Positions 10,148-21,560 of a DNA stretch of 64,000 nt are shown here, in pieces. Origin of the DNA: Bettongia penicillata ogilbyi (Eukaryota; Chordata; Mammalia; Diprotodontia; Potoroidae). Position numbers and translations under genes: made by a program. Every line of letters begins with the position of its first letter. The first letter of the stretch is position 1. The stretch is from NCBI GenBank assembly GCA_023548195.1, contig JAJHZJ010000251.1, positions 744,001-808,000 of the forward strand. Reading direction: 5' to 3'. Below the pieces are notes generated by a model. That model saw nothing but the letters and a program-made list of their open reading frames with translations, had not been told where the DNA came from and made no database searches.

Positions 10148-10798
10148 ACACCTTTTACCCTGCAACCGATGCCTGAAATTCCACCCTTCAGACTTTTCCT
10201 AGATAAAGGCTTTGATTTTCCTGGGATAAGTACATTAATCTGTTAGCAATCATTTACACTCAATGTGATTGAATTTCACTTTGTTTCCCAAGAGTAAAAC
10301 ACTGGGTTGCTGGGCAGAGAGCAGGTAGAAAAGAGAGCTTTGAAAGGGGAGAAAAAATTCTACTACCTTCAGACATTTGACTGAAGACAAACCTTTTAAG
10401 TCACCCAGTCATTGACTTCCAAGTATTTGTTAAAGAAGGCAAAGATGTTTTCCTTCCCCACCCACCCTCTCCAGCGTTGTAAGAGGATAAATTATTTCCT
10501 CTGACATATACCATGTATACAGCTTATGTTTCCTTTGTGTGAAGATTGTAGTCATGATAGGACACAATGCTTCTCTCCTCCCTCCTCCCCTCCCTCAACT
10601 TGGGCATCTTTGACCTCTGCTGTAGCTGGATAGCTCCACAGGAGATTAGTATAGGGAGAGAGGGAGTGAAGGTGATGCTCTCTATGTCAGACCTAGGTCA
10701 AAGATCCCTAACTGGGAAATACCTTGTATTTCAGATCTTGCTTTTGTGCTGAGTGATATAACAACTCACCTTTGAGTCTGATACTGGCCCTTGAGAAG
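10148..10798. other. Unassigned sequence
   Basis: No gene or confident repeat. It contains the Leu-rich frame 10567-10752, which has no recognisable domain. Confidence 0.5.
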
Positions 10799-10821
10799 CA
10801 CACACACACACACACACACAC
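10799..10821. repeat. (CA)n microsatellite
   Basis: Eleven uninterrupted CA units and one extra C. Confidence 0.95.
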
Positions 10822-10824
10822 TTA

Positions 10825-10960
10825 ATAGCTTTATGACCCTGGGCAAGCTGCTTTACTGCTGTTTGCCTCAGTTTCCTCAGTTGTAATTGCATGGGGTATT
10901 TGTGCAGCTCAAATGAGATAATATTTGTAAAGCTCTTAGCACAGTGCCAGCACAAAGAAA
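10825..10960 (+). mobile_element. MIR/THER1 SINE 3' part, plus strand
   Basis: ATGACCCTGGGCAAGCTGCT, TTGCCTCAGTTTCCTCAG and TCAAATGAGATAATATTTGT. Confidence 0.75.
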
Positions 10961-10969
10961 CTGGTGCTG

Positions 10970-11300
10970 TAGTTCATTCTTTGTTTCCAAAGAGGACCAA
11001 GGACACCATGGGATGATGTCTTGACTCATGCATGAATTGGATTTAAGTTAGGCAGAGTTGCAAAAAGTCATGAGCCTCACTCTCTCTTCCAGAATCACCA
11101 AAGTCCAGTCAGGACAACTGGCAATGACCCGGGATGCAGTGGATGACCTTGGTGTCTTTGATGCTTGACCAAGCTCTAAGTGCTCCATAGCACCTGCTTC
11201 AGCTGCCTTCATGGCTGTTGGAACAAATTATTCTCATCTGCCCTTTTCACCAGGGAAGTTGTCACACACACAGACATCTCCCTAACTCACCAATGGATTT
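10970..11300 (-). mobile_element. RTE-tail repeat family, copy 2, minus strand
   Basis: Reverse of the 6608 copy: TTTCCAAAGAGGACCAAGGA at the tail side, GGCAATGACCCGGGATGCAG, TGGAACAAATTATTCTCATC and CTAACTCACCAATGG. The part equivalent to the first 200 bp of copy 1 is missing. Confidence 0.7.
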
Positions 11301-11439
11301 GAGGACTTTTGGTTACTCTCAACTTGGTTTAGCCTGTTTTCCTGAGAGGTTTGGGGGTGTGTGGCCACTGCATGCTGCTTGGAGTCACTAGTGAGGTGGA
11401 TGAGCAGCTTTCTCACCAGAGATCTTCCTATACACCCCC

Positions 11440-11617
11440 ATATACCAATGCTTATTCCCTTCTCCCTTCCCCTTTGTTGCTTCCAATAATCTGCAAGTTC
11501 CTTGAAGACTGGGATTGTTTCATTCCTTGTATTTCTATCCTCAGTACTTAGCACAGTGTAGATATTTACTTAAGTACATAGTAGGTGCTTCATAAATACT
11601 TGTAGATTGACTAAACC
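11440..11617 (+). mobile_element. L2 LINE 3' end, plus strand
   Basis: CAAGTTCCTTGAAGACTGGG, TCCTCAGTACTTAGCACAGT and TAGTAGGTGCTTCATAAATA. Confidence 0.75.
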
Positions 11618-12104
11618 ATACTTTACCTTTCAAACCTCCTTCTATAACTTTGAAGACTTTCCCTCACCACACCTCTGATACTAGCATAAAATGTGAATCT
11701 TGGTGGTTCTTAAAATTTTTTTTCCTATCTTTTGTTTGAGATGGGGTAGGGTTTGGAATTATGATTTCATTGGTTTAGGGAACTATCAGAGTGGAAACTC
11801 TCTCTGCCACTCATATTGATTAACATTTTTCCTATAATTGTAGTGGAGTGGAGAAATCTCTGATTGGCTGAATTGGGCCCCTCCCATGGAACTGAATGTG
11901 TGTTCTGGCCCATTGCTGAAAGAAAGTGCTGGAATGCTAGAGTCCCCTGGTGACTGAGGGCTCTGCTTAACATAATTGACCCCAGAGATTCAGGGATGTG
12001 GGGAGGTAGACTTGTCAAGAGGAGCCTCCATCAGGGGTGATCTATAAGCACTGTGGAAATGACTCTGCTATCCTTCTTTGGACCCTACTCTTTCAGGAGC
12101 CTTC
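11618..12104. other. Unassigned sequence
   Basis: No gene and no confident repeat. The minus-strand 83-codon frame here has no recognisable features. Confidence 0.5.
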
Positions 12105-12265
12105 TACTTCCTCATCTTAGAATTTTTAGAGAACTTCTTGGGGGCACTGAATGGTAGAGTGAATTATCCATGGTTATAACACAGAACCAATGTATATGAG
12201 AGGATTTGACCCCAAGCTTTCCTGACTCCACAACATGTCCTCTCTCCACTGTGCCAGTCTGCCTC
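12105..12265 (-). mobile_element. MIR SINE, minus strand
   Basis: Reversed MIR 5' half: ATTTGACCCCAAGCTTTCCT, ACTCCACAACATGTCC and CTCCACTGTGCCAGTCTGCC. Confidence 0.55.
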
Positions 12266-12921
12266 TCATTTCTTATATAGGCTTGTGAGATCAGAGGCAA
12301 CTATAACCTGGCACAATTCTTTGGACATTAAGCACCCCAGGATGCTTAACGGTGGACTGAAGAACAGATTTTTGTTAGAGCAAGAAGAGCTAGTGGAAGA
12401 AACTGGGAAGGTATGTGAGGCATGGGGAGGATAGTGAACCAACTGAACCAAGACCACCAAGACTCTGGTACTCAGTTTTAGGAAGGCTTTGTGAAGATGG
12501 CATTAGACCTGGATCTAGATGGTCAACAGCTGAGTGGGGTGGGGGAGGTGTCCATACAAACTCAGGACTCTAGACACTATCATGGAAGTCAAAATTTTAA
12601 TTTAAAAAAAGTTTACTCACATTCCTACTCTGAATCCACAATCCTGTTCCTACAGAGCAAGGCATTTTCAAAGCCTATAGATAGAAACACATTACCACTC
12701 ATAGCCCTGTGGAGGGTGGGAGAGACAATTTTTTCCCTCTCTTTCTTACACACGGAGGGAAAACCGTATTCTCTCATTTCCGAAATTGTCTTGTGGGATT
12801 TGGAAATAGAAACCATGACAGCTCATCTTGGGCTGTAGTGGTGACTCGCTATTCCCTCTTACTCTGTTCTACCCTTTGACCTTAATCTTTGGGTTCTAAC
12901 AATTGACACTAAGAGTTCCAT
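12266..12921. other. Unassigned sequence
   Basis: The plus-strand 115-codon frame at 12491-12838 is open but shows no known domain or splice context. I treat it as chance. Confidence 0.45.
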
Positions 12922-13113
12922 TAATAGATTTCAGGAAATCTGGAAACCTGAGTGGGAAAAAATTACATCTTTATTTTCACTAACCTCTAGGTGAAATTTA
13001 TCATTTCTTTCAATTGTGAATATAAGTAACGAACTTTATTCCAAGAAAGGGTTCACCAAATAGTTTTCACTAAACCACCAAAGGGGTCCATGACAAAAAC
13101 AGTTAAGAACCCC
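12922..13113 (-). mobile_element. Non-autonomous hAT DNA transposon, minus strand, internally deleted
   Basis: Reads as the reverse of the 8170-type element: AAAAAATTACATCTTTATTTTC and then, at the far end, CCAAAGGGGTCCATGAC and CAGTTAAGAACCCC. The central part is missing. Confidence 0.6.
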
Positions 13114-13705
13114 AGCTTTTGAGGCCTTTCTGGACTCATTCCAAGGGGACAGTCATATACTGAAGCTAGGATAACTAAATTAGAGCCTCAGTTTTCCTTC
13201 TGATTGGCTCTGTTTTAGTTTTTCTGACTCAGAAATGTTTAGAATAATATTTTCTTTCCCCTCTTATAAAAAGAAAAGTTTCAACATCTGTAAAAGTGTG
13301 GGGTTTAGACTCCTGAGATAAAGGATTTGTAGAATGCAAGGTAGTAGGACTTCAATTTTTATCATTGCTATCAGTAATTGTTAAGAATTTTTGGTGTGTA
13401 GAAAGTGTCAGATTCTAATCTTGATTTCTCTTTAAACTCTTTTGGATCATGGCCCTTCTCATAGATGCTATTCTGTCTGATCCAATTGAACAAACACCTG
13501 TTAAGCTTCTAGTCCATGTGCTAGGTACTGATGATATAATAACAAAACAAAAAAAGGTTCCTTCACTCTAGGGGTTTTCATGGGGAGGGGGTAGGAGGTG
13601 CAGCATATAAACAGATAAGATACACAATTAGCTGATGAGAAAGGTATCACTAACACCTGGGAGATACACCATTGGTATCTATCTGGCATCAACTCTCTTC
13701 CCCCC

Positions 13706-13849
13706 CATTTTTTTTGTGGGGGGAAGCAATTGGGGTTAAGTGGCTTGCCCAGTGTTACACAACTAGTAAGTATCTGAGCCAGGATTTGAACTTAGGTCCT
13801 CCTGACTTCAGAACTAATGCTCTATCTACTGCACCACTTAGTTGGCACT
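13706..13849 (-). mobile_element. tRNA-derived SINE head, minus strand
   Basis: AGCAATTGGGGTTAAGTGGC, GGATTTGAACTTAGGTCCTC and CTCTATCTACTGCACCACTT. Short: its tail is only a T/G-rich run. Confidence 0.75.
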
Positions 13850-14299
13850 TAACTCTCACCTGCGGCTTCCAGAAGCTGTAGCACATGCAGTGGCTACACC
13901 CTGGTAAACCATCTTGGCAGATGGGCTAATCCAGATTGAGGATAATCAACAGGTCTTAAATCTGTTGGTGAGTTAGGGGGCTAGCTGCCCCAAGCATGTG
14001 AAAATTTCTTCCAGCAGAATGGTTGAATGAGAATAATTTGTTCCGATGTCCATGAAGGAAGCTGAAGCAGGCAGCTGTAGAGGTTGGTCAGACATCCAAG
14101 ATGCCACAGTCATCGGTTGCATCCTGGGCCATGGCGAGTCATCGTGACTTTTATCTTGCTACTGGATATCAATAACTCTGGAAGAGAGAGTGAGTCTGAA
14201 GACTTTGTGCAACTTTGCCTCACTTAAATCCAATTCCAGCATGAGTCAAGACATCATCCATGATGTCACTGATCCTCTTCAAAAACAAAAGACAAACAG
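13850..14299 (+). mobile_element. RTE-tail repeat family, copy 3
   Basis: GCACTTAACTCTCACCTGCG, GTTGGTGAGTTAGGGGGCTA, GAGAATAATTTGTTCCGATG, GCATCCTGGGCCATGGCGAG and the tail GTCACTGATCCTCTTCAAAA. It abuts the SINE head directly. Confidence 0.75.
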
Positions 14300-14519
14300 C
14301 CTTGAATGACTAGTGTTTCCATGAGCTAGTGGTGGGGAGGGAGTGAATTCCAGGCACGCGAGACAGCTTGTGCAAAGAAAGGCATGGGGGCAAGAGGGAA
14401 TTCTTCATCAGGAAGTGATATGGCTAGGGTTGGACTATTTTGGTGGCATCTTTGTGGAAAATGGATTAGAGAAGAGAGACTAGAAGCCAAGAATCTACTT
14501 AGTCTAGGTGAGGGTTAAT

Positions 14520-14627
14520 GAAGTCCTGAATTTGGGTAGTGATGGTAGGAGAGATGTGAAATATGTCATAGAGGAAGTCTTGAATTTGGGTAGTGATAGT
14601 AGAACACATGTGACATGCCATAAAATG
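14520..14627. repeat. 54-bp tandem duplication inside the L2
   Basis: GAAGTCCTGAATTTGGGTAG (14520) recurs as GAAGTCTTGAATTTGGGTAG (14574), followed in both by GTGATNGTAG. Two diverged units. Confidence 0.75.
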
Positions 14628-15790
14628 AACAAGACAGCAATGAATGCAATATGAAGAGGGAGAGGCAAAGACTGAAAATGATGTCAGGTTGTGAACTTGG
14701 GTGTGGAGGTATAGCAGAAATAGCAAAGTTTGGAAGAAGGGTGGATTTAGGAGGAAAGACAATGACTTCAGATTTAGATATGTTGAGTTTGAGAAGCTTA
14801 TGGGTGCCTCTTGGAAAAGTTCAACAGGCAGTTTTTGACGTGGAACTAGATAGGATTCAGGAGAGATGTTGAGATTGCTTCTATAGATGGTATTCCTCCA
14901 TATATGAGCCAATGTGAGCTGATGAGGTCACTAAGAGAAAATATTTAGAGAAGGTATTTGAATATAGATCAGAATAGTCTTGGGAGACATCCATAATTAG
15001 TGGGGAATGCTGTGAATGCTCATCTACTAAAAAAGGAGCCTGAGGAGGAATCTCTGTTAGAGTAAGAGGAAAGCCAGGAAAGAGCAGAGGTTCAGAAACC
15101 AAGGAAGGAGAGAAAAACTAGGACAAGGAGCAGGTCAACTTGCAATGTCAAATGCTACAGAGAAGTCAAGAAGGCTAGAAAAATCCATTGAATTTAATAA
15201 TGAGGAGATTGCTGGCAACTTTGGAAAGAGCAGTTTCTGAGAACTGGTTTAATCTGAAGCCAGCTTGTGAGACTGTGTAAAAGATGAGTGTGCATCAAAG
15301 AAGTTGAGGCAATGAACCCAGATAAATTTTTCTAGTATTTTGTCTACAAAATGGAGGAGAGAGAAAGATAATAGGACCAAGAACAGCAAGGTGGAAATGA
15401 TTTTTTGTAAAGGAGAAAGGGGTACCTGGGTAATTTATATGGTGCTGTGAAGATAGGTAGGCTAAGATCACAGATTAGAGTGTTGTGAGATGGGGCCTCC
15501 AAGATTTGGGATGATTTCTCTGGGACATTCCTATTATTGCCTACCACAAGGTTCTACTGTTTTTTTCCTGAATCTTTCTAGGCAACTACACTAGAATCTC
15601 TTAGCTGGGCACTGTGAGGACATGGAAACTTCGACTTCAGAAAACATGGCCAGAGCCAGCCCCAAGGAAGATTGTAAAGTAAACCATTTTTCTGGTTCTC
15701 TGCTTTCTACTATAATCTCTTCCTTTCAGAACCCTCTTTGCAATATCTCCAGAAATATGACTACCTTCACTAACTTCTCACTCTTTAGGA

Positions 15791-15953
15791 CAGGGGTGGG
15801 GAATCTTCAGCCTTGAGGCCACATGTGGCTCTCTAGGTCCTCAAGTGTGGCCCTTTGATGGAATCCAAACTTTTGAACCTTTGTGTCAAAGGGCCACACT
15901 TGAGGAGCTAGAGGGCCGCATGGGGCCCTAAAGCCACAGACTTCCCACTCCTG
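15791..15953. mobile_element. Palindromic hAT miniature element with target duplication
   Basis: A 163-bp near-palindrome. The left end CAGGGGTGGGGAATCTTCAG pairs with the right end CACAGACTTCCCACTCCTG, and inner arms GTCCTCAAGTGTGGCCCTTT and AAAGGGCCACACTTGAGGA pair closely. The flanks are CTTTAGGA (15783-15790) and CTGTAGGA (15954-15961), an 8-bp duplication with one change. Too short to encode anything. It was mobilised by a hAT transposase in trans. Confidence 0.85.
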
Positions 15954-16059
15954 CTGTAGGACAGTCTACTCTGATTTATTCTTCTTTGTGGGTATCCCTG
16001 ACCTTTTCCTTTTACTTATCTATCTGGTGTCCCAATTTCTCAGAATTCTTCTCTTTACA

Positions 16060-16315
16060 GGGAGCTGGTGGTATAGTGGATAGAGCGACGGGCCTAGAGT
16101 CAGGAAAACCTGAGTTCAAATCTGTTGTTAGACAATTACTAGTTATGTGACTTTGGGCAGATTACTTAACCTCTGTCTGCCTCAGTTTCCCCAACTGTAA
16201 ATGGGGATAATAATAGCACCTACCATGCAATATTGTTGTGAGGCTCAAATGAGATAATATTTGCCCAAAGAGCTTAACAGTGCCTGGCACATAGTAGGCT
16301 CTATATAAGTCCTTA
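16060..16315 (+). mobile_element. THER1-type SINE with tRNA head, plus strand
   Basis: GGGAGCTGGTGGTATAGTGG, GAGTTCAAATCTG, CTCAGTTTCCCCAACTGTAA, then GTGCCTGGCACATAGTAGGC at the 3' end. Confidence 0.85.
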
Positions 16316-16514
16316 TTCCCTTCCCCTCTCTTTGAGGGCAGTGAATTTAGTAAATGTATCTGTGTTGACGTGTTAAAGGGTTTTTAATGATTCAGGCTGT
16401 TTCTCCTTTCCCCACCCCCACCTCCTTTATTTTTTTGTTTCAGATATGGGATTTTATCAGTGAAGGGAATTTCCAGTTTGGAAACTTCCTCTAACAATGC
16501 ATATATAGCAACTG

Positions 16515-16665
16515 GTCTGTAACTTACAGGTTCAGAGAGTTGCTCAGAGAGGTTAATTGCCTTGCTTGTGGTCACGTGGCTCTGAATTAGAGACAGGAAT
16601 CAAATCCAGGTCTTCCTGACCCCTAGGCCATCTTTCTATCCACTTTGTCTAGCTACTTCTCATTA
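16515..16665 (-). mobile_element. tRNA-derived SINE fragment, minus strand
   Basis: GAATCAAATCCAGGTCTTCC, then CTATCCACTTTGTCTAGCTA at the head side. Confidence 0.7.
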
Positions 16666-17190
16666 CCCCTCATAGGTAAAATACTTACATTTTAACAGGG
16701 GCCTTCAATGCCTCATCTCAAAGGAACATCTCTTGTGCGGAGGAAGTTTAGACACTTTGAAAAACTATAGTGGAAAGATTTTAATATTTTTGTCCAAGAA
16801 CATACTTCCTTTCTCTTATCCCCCAAAATGGCATCATAAAGATATTACAGTCTTCTTTTAAATTCTGTTGCTAAAAGGTTTCAATTTGGCATGGTTTGCA
16901 GTAAACCAAGTTTAGTATTTGAACTCTCCTCCTTTGGACTGCTCCTCTGCCCCCAACAGGCCTGCCTTCATACAGACATGGTCAAAGGGGTACATTCCTA
17001 GACTTTCCAACCTTAATAGATGTACTCACTTTATATCATTCCAGTTGCATCTTCCTTAAACAGCAACGACAAAACAAAAACAAAAACACAAATCAACAGG
17101 ACCTTTTATGTTAAGAAAAAAATACGAAGACCATGATGTATCTTATTTTGGCAAAGTATTGCTGGGGGATAATGGGACATTTCCTGTCTT
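16666..17190. other. Unassigned sequence
   Basis: No gene and no confident repeat, with A-rich stretches at 17060-17090 and 17114-17124. Confidence 0.5.
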
Positions 17191-17196
17191 AAATGG

Positions 17197-17440
17197 AAGC
17201 CTGACATAGTGCTAAGAGGACTGGATCTAGGGTCTTCAGAGAACTAAGTTCAAATCCCCCTTAGACACTCAACTTCAACCACAAGCAAGACACTTAATTT
17301 CTCTGAGTCTGTTTCTTCATCTGTGAAATGGGGATAATAATACCTATAGAACTTGCCTCACAGGGTTGTTGTAAGGACCTTGAATACAACATAGGCAAAG
17401 TTTTTGTAAACCTGAAAGTGCTATATAAACGTTGGCTTTT
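17197..17440 (+). mobile_element. THER1-type SINE, plus strand
   Basis: AACTAAGTTCAAATCCCCCT, TCTTCATCTGTGAAATGGGG, CTCACAGGGTTGTTGTAAGG and GTGCTATATAAACGTTGGCT. Confidence 0.8.
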
Positions 17441-17789
17441 ATCATCTGGGGTCCCATTATTTTCCAAATATTCCAGGCCGCTCACCATAATAGGTTGTAG
17501 TCTGGCTTAATAACTGAAAGCATGGAATCAGATGCTTTTCCCATAGAAAATGTTTATCTCTTCTTCCTCCACTCTAGGTCTGGTTCTCACTAATGCATAC
17601 AAGGCCAGCTGGGCAGCAAGAAGTGATGAAGCAGATGGATTGCCCTTTCTTTTAATCCTGATTTGTCATTCTTGAGAGTGTGGACAACAGTAGTATGTGA
17701 ACAATAGGTTCATGGTATAGAAAGGGCAGAAGTTTCCCAGAGGCAGATTTTGACTTGGTGTCAGGAAAAAAAGAACCTGAATAATTAGA

Positions 17790-17945
17790 GCTGTCCCAAC
17801 ATGGAATGTGCTGCCTTAGAAAGTCATCCCTGTCCCTGAAAACCTTTAGGCAGAGTCTGATGACCACTTGCTGGGAATGGTGAAAGAAGGGATTCTTGGT
17901 TAGGAATGGTCTCTGAGGTCTGCCCCTTCCAGGAGGGAGATTTTT
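17790..17945 (+). mobile_element. L3/CR1 LINE 3' fragment, plus strand
   Basis: TGGAATGTGCTGCCTTAGAA, CTTTAGGCAGAGTCTGATGA and CACTTGCTGGGAATGG match the CR1-clade 3' region. Confidence 0.6.
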
Positions 17946-18760
17946 TGATCCCCAGACTGGCAGGAATGCTTTACCTCTTTCCCTATGCCTCATATCTCAG
18001 ACCTTCTTTCATCAGGCTTATTCCAAGTTAGATATCAGTCACCAAGGCAAGGCAGGACAGTAGCTTTCCTCTGGGAAATCAAACCCATCCTCCATTTATG
18101 GAACAGTGCAGAATTAGCTGTTCTATTAAGGCTTTTCCATGATGTACTTTCCAGTTCAGTGGTCCAGAGTATTTTGAGCAAGTATGAGAAGCATATCCTA
18201 GTGGTGTGTAGGCGACTGGCTCCTGCCAGTATACCTGAGCTCAGCAGTGTAAGAGGATGCTCTGCTGCTGAAGTCAGCTCTCCACCAGGAAAAAAGGTCT
18301 TGTGGTACCCTCTCTGAAGGATCTGGGGAAGTGATTTAGTCAGCTTTGTGTGCAAGCAGGGATATCCATCCTAGAAAAAAAATCTTTCCTGACTTCTATC
18401 TCTGCTTTCCTCCTACCCTTCCCTTTCTACCTCCATCCCTCAGAGGCACTGGTAGTGAAATGAAAAGTGTAATGAAAGAAATTAGGATTTGTCCCTGTTG
18501 TCTCCCCTCCCCCAGCTGAATAAGGATGTTATGGCCCATCTCCCACCTTCCTGCCAACTCTGCTTTTTTTGAAGCATATAATCAGGGCAATTTTTTCAGG
18601 GTACATCTTAATTTTTTCTGCACACAGAGACATATTTTTGGGGTGTTCTTAGACATATTTGAACCAATATGGTAGAATCTTCCCTCTAAATCTTGGTTGA
18701 ATTTTTGTTGGGTGTTTGGGAATGACCAATTGAGAAGGGAAGTGTGTGCATAAAGGATAC
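17946..18760. other. Unassigned sequence with overlapping opposite open frames
   Basis: 110- and 106-codon frames lie on opposite strands over 17985-18355. Neither resembles a known protein. At most one can be meaningful, and probably neither is. Confidence 0.45.
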
Positions 18761-18764
18761 TTGG

Positions 18765-19030
18765 TCTAGAAAGTGAGAAAACTTGTTTCTTCTCCCCCAT
18801 CTGCCATGGTGATCACTGGAAAAATCACCCTACCTCTTTATCTCATTTTCCTCACCTGTAAAATGGAGATAATAATCCAGTATTTTCTCTTCCTATTCTA
18901 TTTGTATATGGGGATAATAATACAGTATTCACTCTTTCTACCTCGTCTGTTAAATGAGGATAAGAATATGGTATTCTCCCTTCCCACTTTACAAGGTTAT
19001 TTTAGGGTAAGTGCTTAATAAATGTGACTA
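18765..19030 (+). mobile_element. MIR/THER1-like SINE with an internal tandem triplication
   Basis: TTCCTCACCTGTAAAATGGA begins the MIR core. The segment with GATAATAATCCAGTATT at 18868 recurs at 18913 and 18959 (period 45-46 bp) before the SINE end TAAGTGCTTAATAAATGTGA. Confidence 0.65.
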
Positions 19031-19142
19031 ATTATTATTATTTAATTAGTCAAATAAGGGGAATCCACTAAATGATTCTTAGGGACCCTTCATGTTCCAA
19101 CATTCTATAATTCTGAAGGTTGACTTAAACAGATAAATGTAT

Positions 19143-19398
19143 ACTTACAATGATGCTAATAGCTCATATTTGCTTAGCCCTTTAAAATTTGAAAAACATT
19201 TTTAACATACATTGTCTTACTTGACCCTTACAATAATCCAGTGAGATAGGTACTATTACTATTCCTTTTTACAAATGAGGAAACTGACGTTCAATTAGTT
19301 TAAGTGATTTGTTCAGGGTCACAAAACCTTTAAAACTAAAAGGTAGCATTTCAGCCTAGGAATATCGGACTCCAGGTCCAATCCTCAAACCACTGTGA
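19143..19398 (-). mobile_element. MIR SINE, minus strand
   Basis: TACAATAATCCAGTGAGATAGG, TTTACAAATGAGGAAACTGA and TAAGTGATTTGTTCAGGGTC. Confidence 0.8.
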
Positions 19399-20455
19399 AA
19401 TAATACTATTTCACTGGGTGGATTGTGAGCTACCCTCGTCTCTCATGTTATACAATTCTTCTCCATGTCTTTCTGTAAGATCTCCAAAGAAAAGATATTG
19501 AATGAGTCAGAGGCCCTGCTCCAGAGCAGTTTACCTAACAGCAAGGGGAACTTAGGCTATCCATCTGTTGGCTGTCCTCGTCATATGGCTGGTCTATCTA
19601 CTTTTCTCATCTCATGTGACCTTGATGAAGTTCTTATGTGACTTCTCACGAATGAGTCGCCACTGGTAATGGACTGGAGTCATTTCAGCTTGTCATTGCC
19701 TTTGGTTACATGCAGTTCCAATTCTTTATAGGTCATGTGCTTCATGATTTATAACCAAGTGACATCAGAAAGGATGCTGGTGTTAAAAAGATGGGCTTTT
19801 GTGGCATGCGACAGTCTGGAATCATTGGAAGCACAGGACATTTTCCCAGATATGATCCAGCCTGAGTTTTTCCTCTTCAATTGTGAGCCCAGATCATTGC
19901 CCACAACAGGATTTACCCAAGATCTAGACGCATTGATAGACTAACCTAATGGCCTATCCATTGAGCTTCAAGCCGTAGCCTGGGACATCAGGGCATTTTA
20001 AAAAAATCTGCTTTCTTTTCTCAGTGGGGGAAAAAAGTCTGATGTCTTCTGCAATACTGATAATTTTGTAGAGAGAGCTTTGCAAAATAGTGGAGCTTGA
20101 TATAAGTAGTACACTTACCTGTGATCAGGGACATTTGAAGAACCTTTCCATTAATAACAAATCTTTTCATCTGAACATTTTCCAAAACACTGGACAACAA
20201 AATAGGTTTGCACTGTCTTGCTGTCAGTACTGAGAGGCCCACTAAAGGAAGCTATTTCCATATGTCAGAGGCTCATATAGATCTCTGTCACAGGCTCTTG
20301 AATAATTTTTTAATCTGTAGAAGAGATGCTAGTTAACTTTTTTTTTTTGCAAGAGGGCCTTCAAGGCTGTATTCTGTTCTTAACTGAAAGCTTTAAAAAA
20401 ATCTTACCTCTTGAGGCTTCCTTGTTGTTCATAACTTAAATTTCTCTTAGAAAAA
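19399..20455. other. Unassigned sequence
   Basis: About 1 kb without a recognisable repeat. The two short frames (69 codons plus, 73 codons minus) match nothing I know. It could be a decayed transposon. Confidence 0.45.
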
Positions 20456-20580
20456 GGTCATGGATTTGGAGCTAGAAGGGAACTTGGTCATCTAGTCCAT
20501 CACCTATTTTGCAGAAGAGGGAACTGAGACCCAGAGAAGATAAATGACTTGCCCAAGGTCAAATAGCTAATTAGAAATAA
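20456..20580 (-). mobile_element. MIR SINE, minus strand
   Basis: GGAGCTAGAAGGGAACTTGG, GGGAACTGAGACCCAGAGAA and GACTTGCCCAAGGTCAAATA. Confidence 0.75.
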
Positions 20581-20989
20581 AGATGAATTTGTTAGGTTTT
20601 ATTTATTTTAATGTTTTATTCTGAGCTCAATAGATACCAAATTAAATGAGAATTTCCACATACATAGCAGTGCAAAGAGAATTATGCATGAAAATGTTGA
20701 TTCTTATTAGGAACAGCTAACTTGTATTTTTAAGTATATAATAGCTTCAGCCAATAACTGTAAAAGTTTTCCTGATTGTCTGTGGTTCTTTTTGGACTTC
20801 CTTCTGTTATCTTTCTTGAATTAAAAAAAAAAACTCCTCAATGAATCTCTTTTTTTCTCCTTCCTTTTTCTTTTCCCTTCCTTCCTTCTTCCTTCCTTCC
20901 TTTTTTCCAGATTAACTGGAAATTAATTGCTCTGGAGAATGAAAGGTGAAAGTAGCATACTTTTCAGTAGAGGAGGGGGACTAGGGGAA

Positions 20990-21560
20990 CAGAATAGTAT
21001 TACTATGTGGTTGTTTTGTCAGATGGTGGTCCTTAACTGTAGTTTTTCATTGTGGTTGTGGTTTGTTTGTTTCAAGGCAGTGCTCAATGGGGATGAGGAT
21101 GGTCTATTGGGAAATTATAGTGATAAAGACAACAAAAAAGAGGAAAAAAAAGAGAGAGAACAACGTATTCCTGCTGGACAGGTGTCAGGTTTCAATAGCC
21201 TCCAAACACTTGGCTGCTTCCATTTCTTGGTCCTGTACTCTATTTTCCAAAATAGCATTTGTCATGCTCCCTTGTATCTACCTTTGTAGAGAAAAATATC
21301 AAGTTTCATCATCAAGGTATATATTGACTTACTTCACAGCATTTTGTCAAGTTCTTAATAGTGGTTTTCTATTTCTTCAGTCTCTGCCACAGATATTGGT
21401 GCATAAACTGTGATTGTCTTCATGGTGGGCACTGCAGGGTGAGATAACCAAGCAGTTCATGAAACGGTATTTCTTGTTACCTTCAGCACCTGATGAAACC
21501 TAAGCTGCCACCTCTGTCACTCGCTTTTCCAAGGAGAACCACCAGGCTGACATTTAATGT
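20990..21560 (-). mobile_element. Decayed RTE-type LINE endonuclease fragment
   Basis: The minus strand near 21430-21345 reads ITVYAPISVAETEEIENHY, then a stop, then ELDKML. This is the RTE/BovB endonuclease pattern VYAPTS.AE..E.E.FYE.L. Flanking frames are broken by stops and shifts. I could not trace the rest of the endonuclease convincingly. It would be the autonomous partner type for the RTE-like tails elsewhere, but that link is inference. Confidence 0.45.

Larger units (their letters stand above)
13485..15545 (-). mobile_element. L2 LINE, minus strand, interrupted by two insertions
   Basis: The 3' terminus (CTTCTAGTCCATGTGCTAGG) is at 13485-13690 and the body resumes at about 14305. 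Reverse-coded RT-region text includes GACTTCAGATTTAGATATGT, ATGTTGAGTTTGAGAAGCTT, GACATCCATAATTAGTGG and GTCAAATGCTACAGAGAAGT. The minus-strand frame 14499-14912 is a decayed piece of the L2 ORF2. Two insertions at 13706-14299 split it. Confidence 0.7.

Noticed and set aside
12491..12838. 115-codon frame ending in unique sequence
   Set aside because: No homology recalled, no conserved signals. Treated as chance.
17985..18355. Opposed 110- and 106-codon frames
   Set aside because: Unrecognised, no splice context. Mirror-image open frames usually reflect composition.
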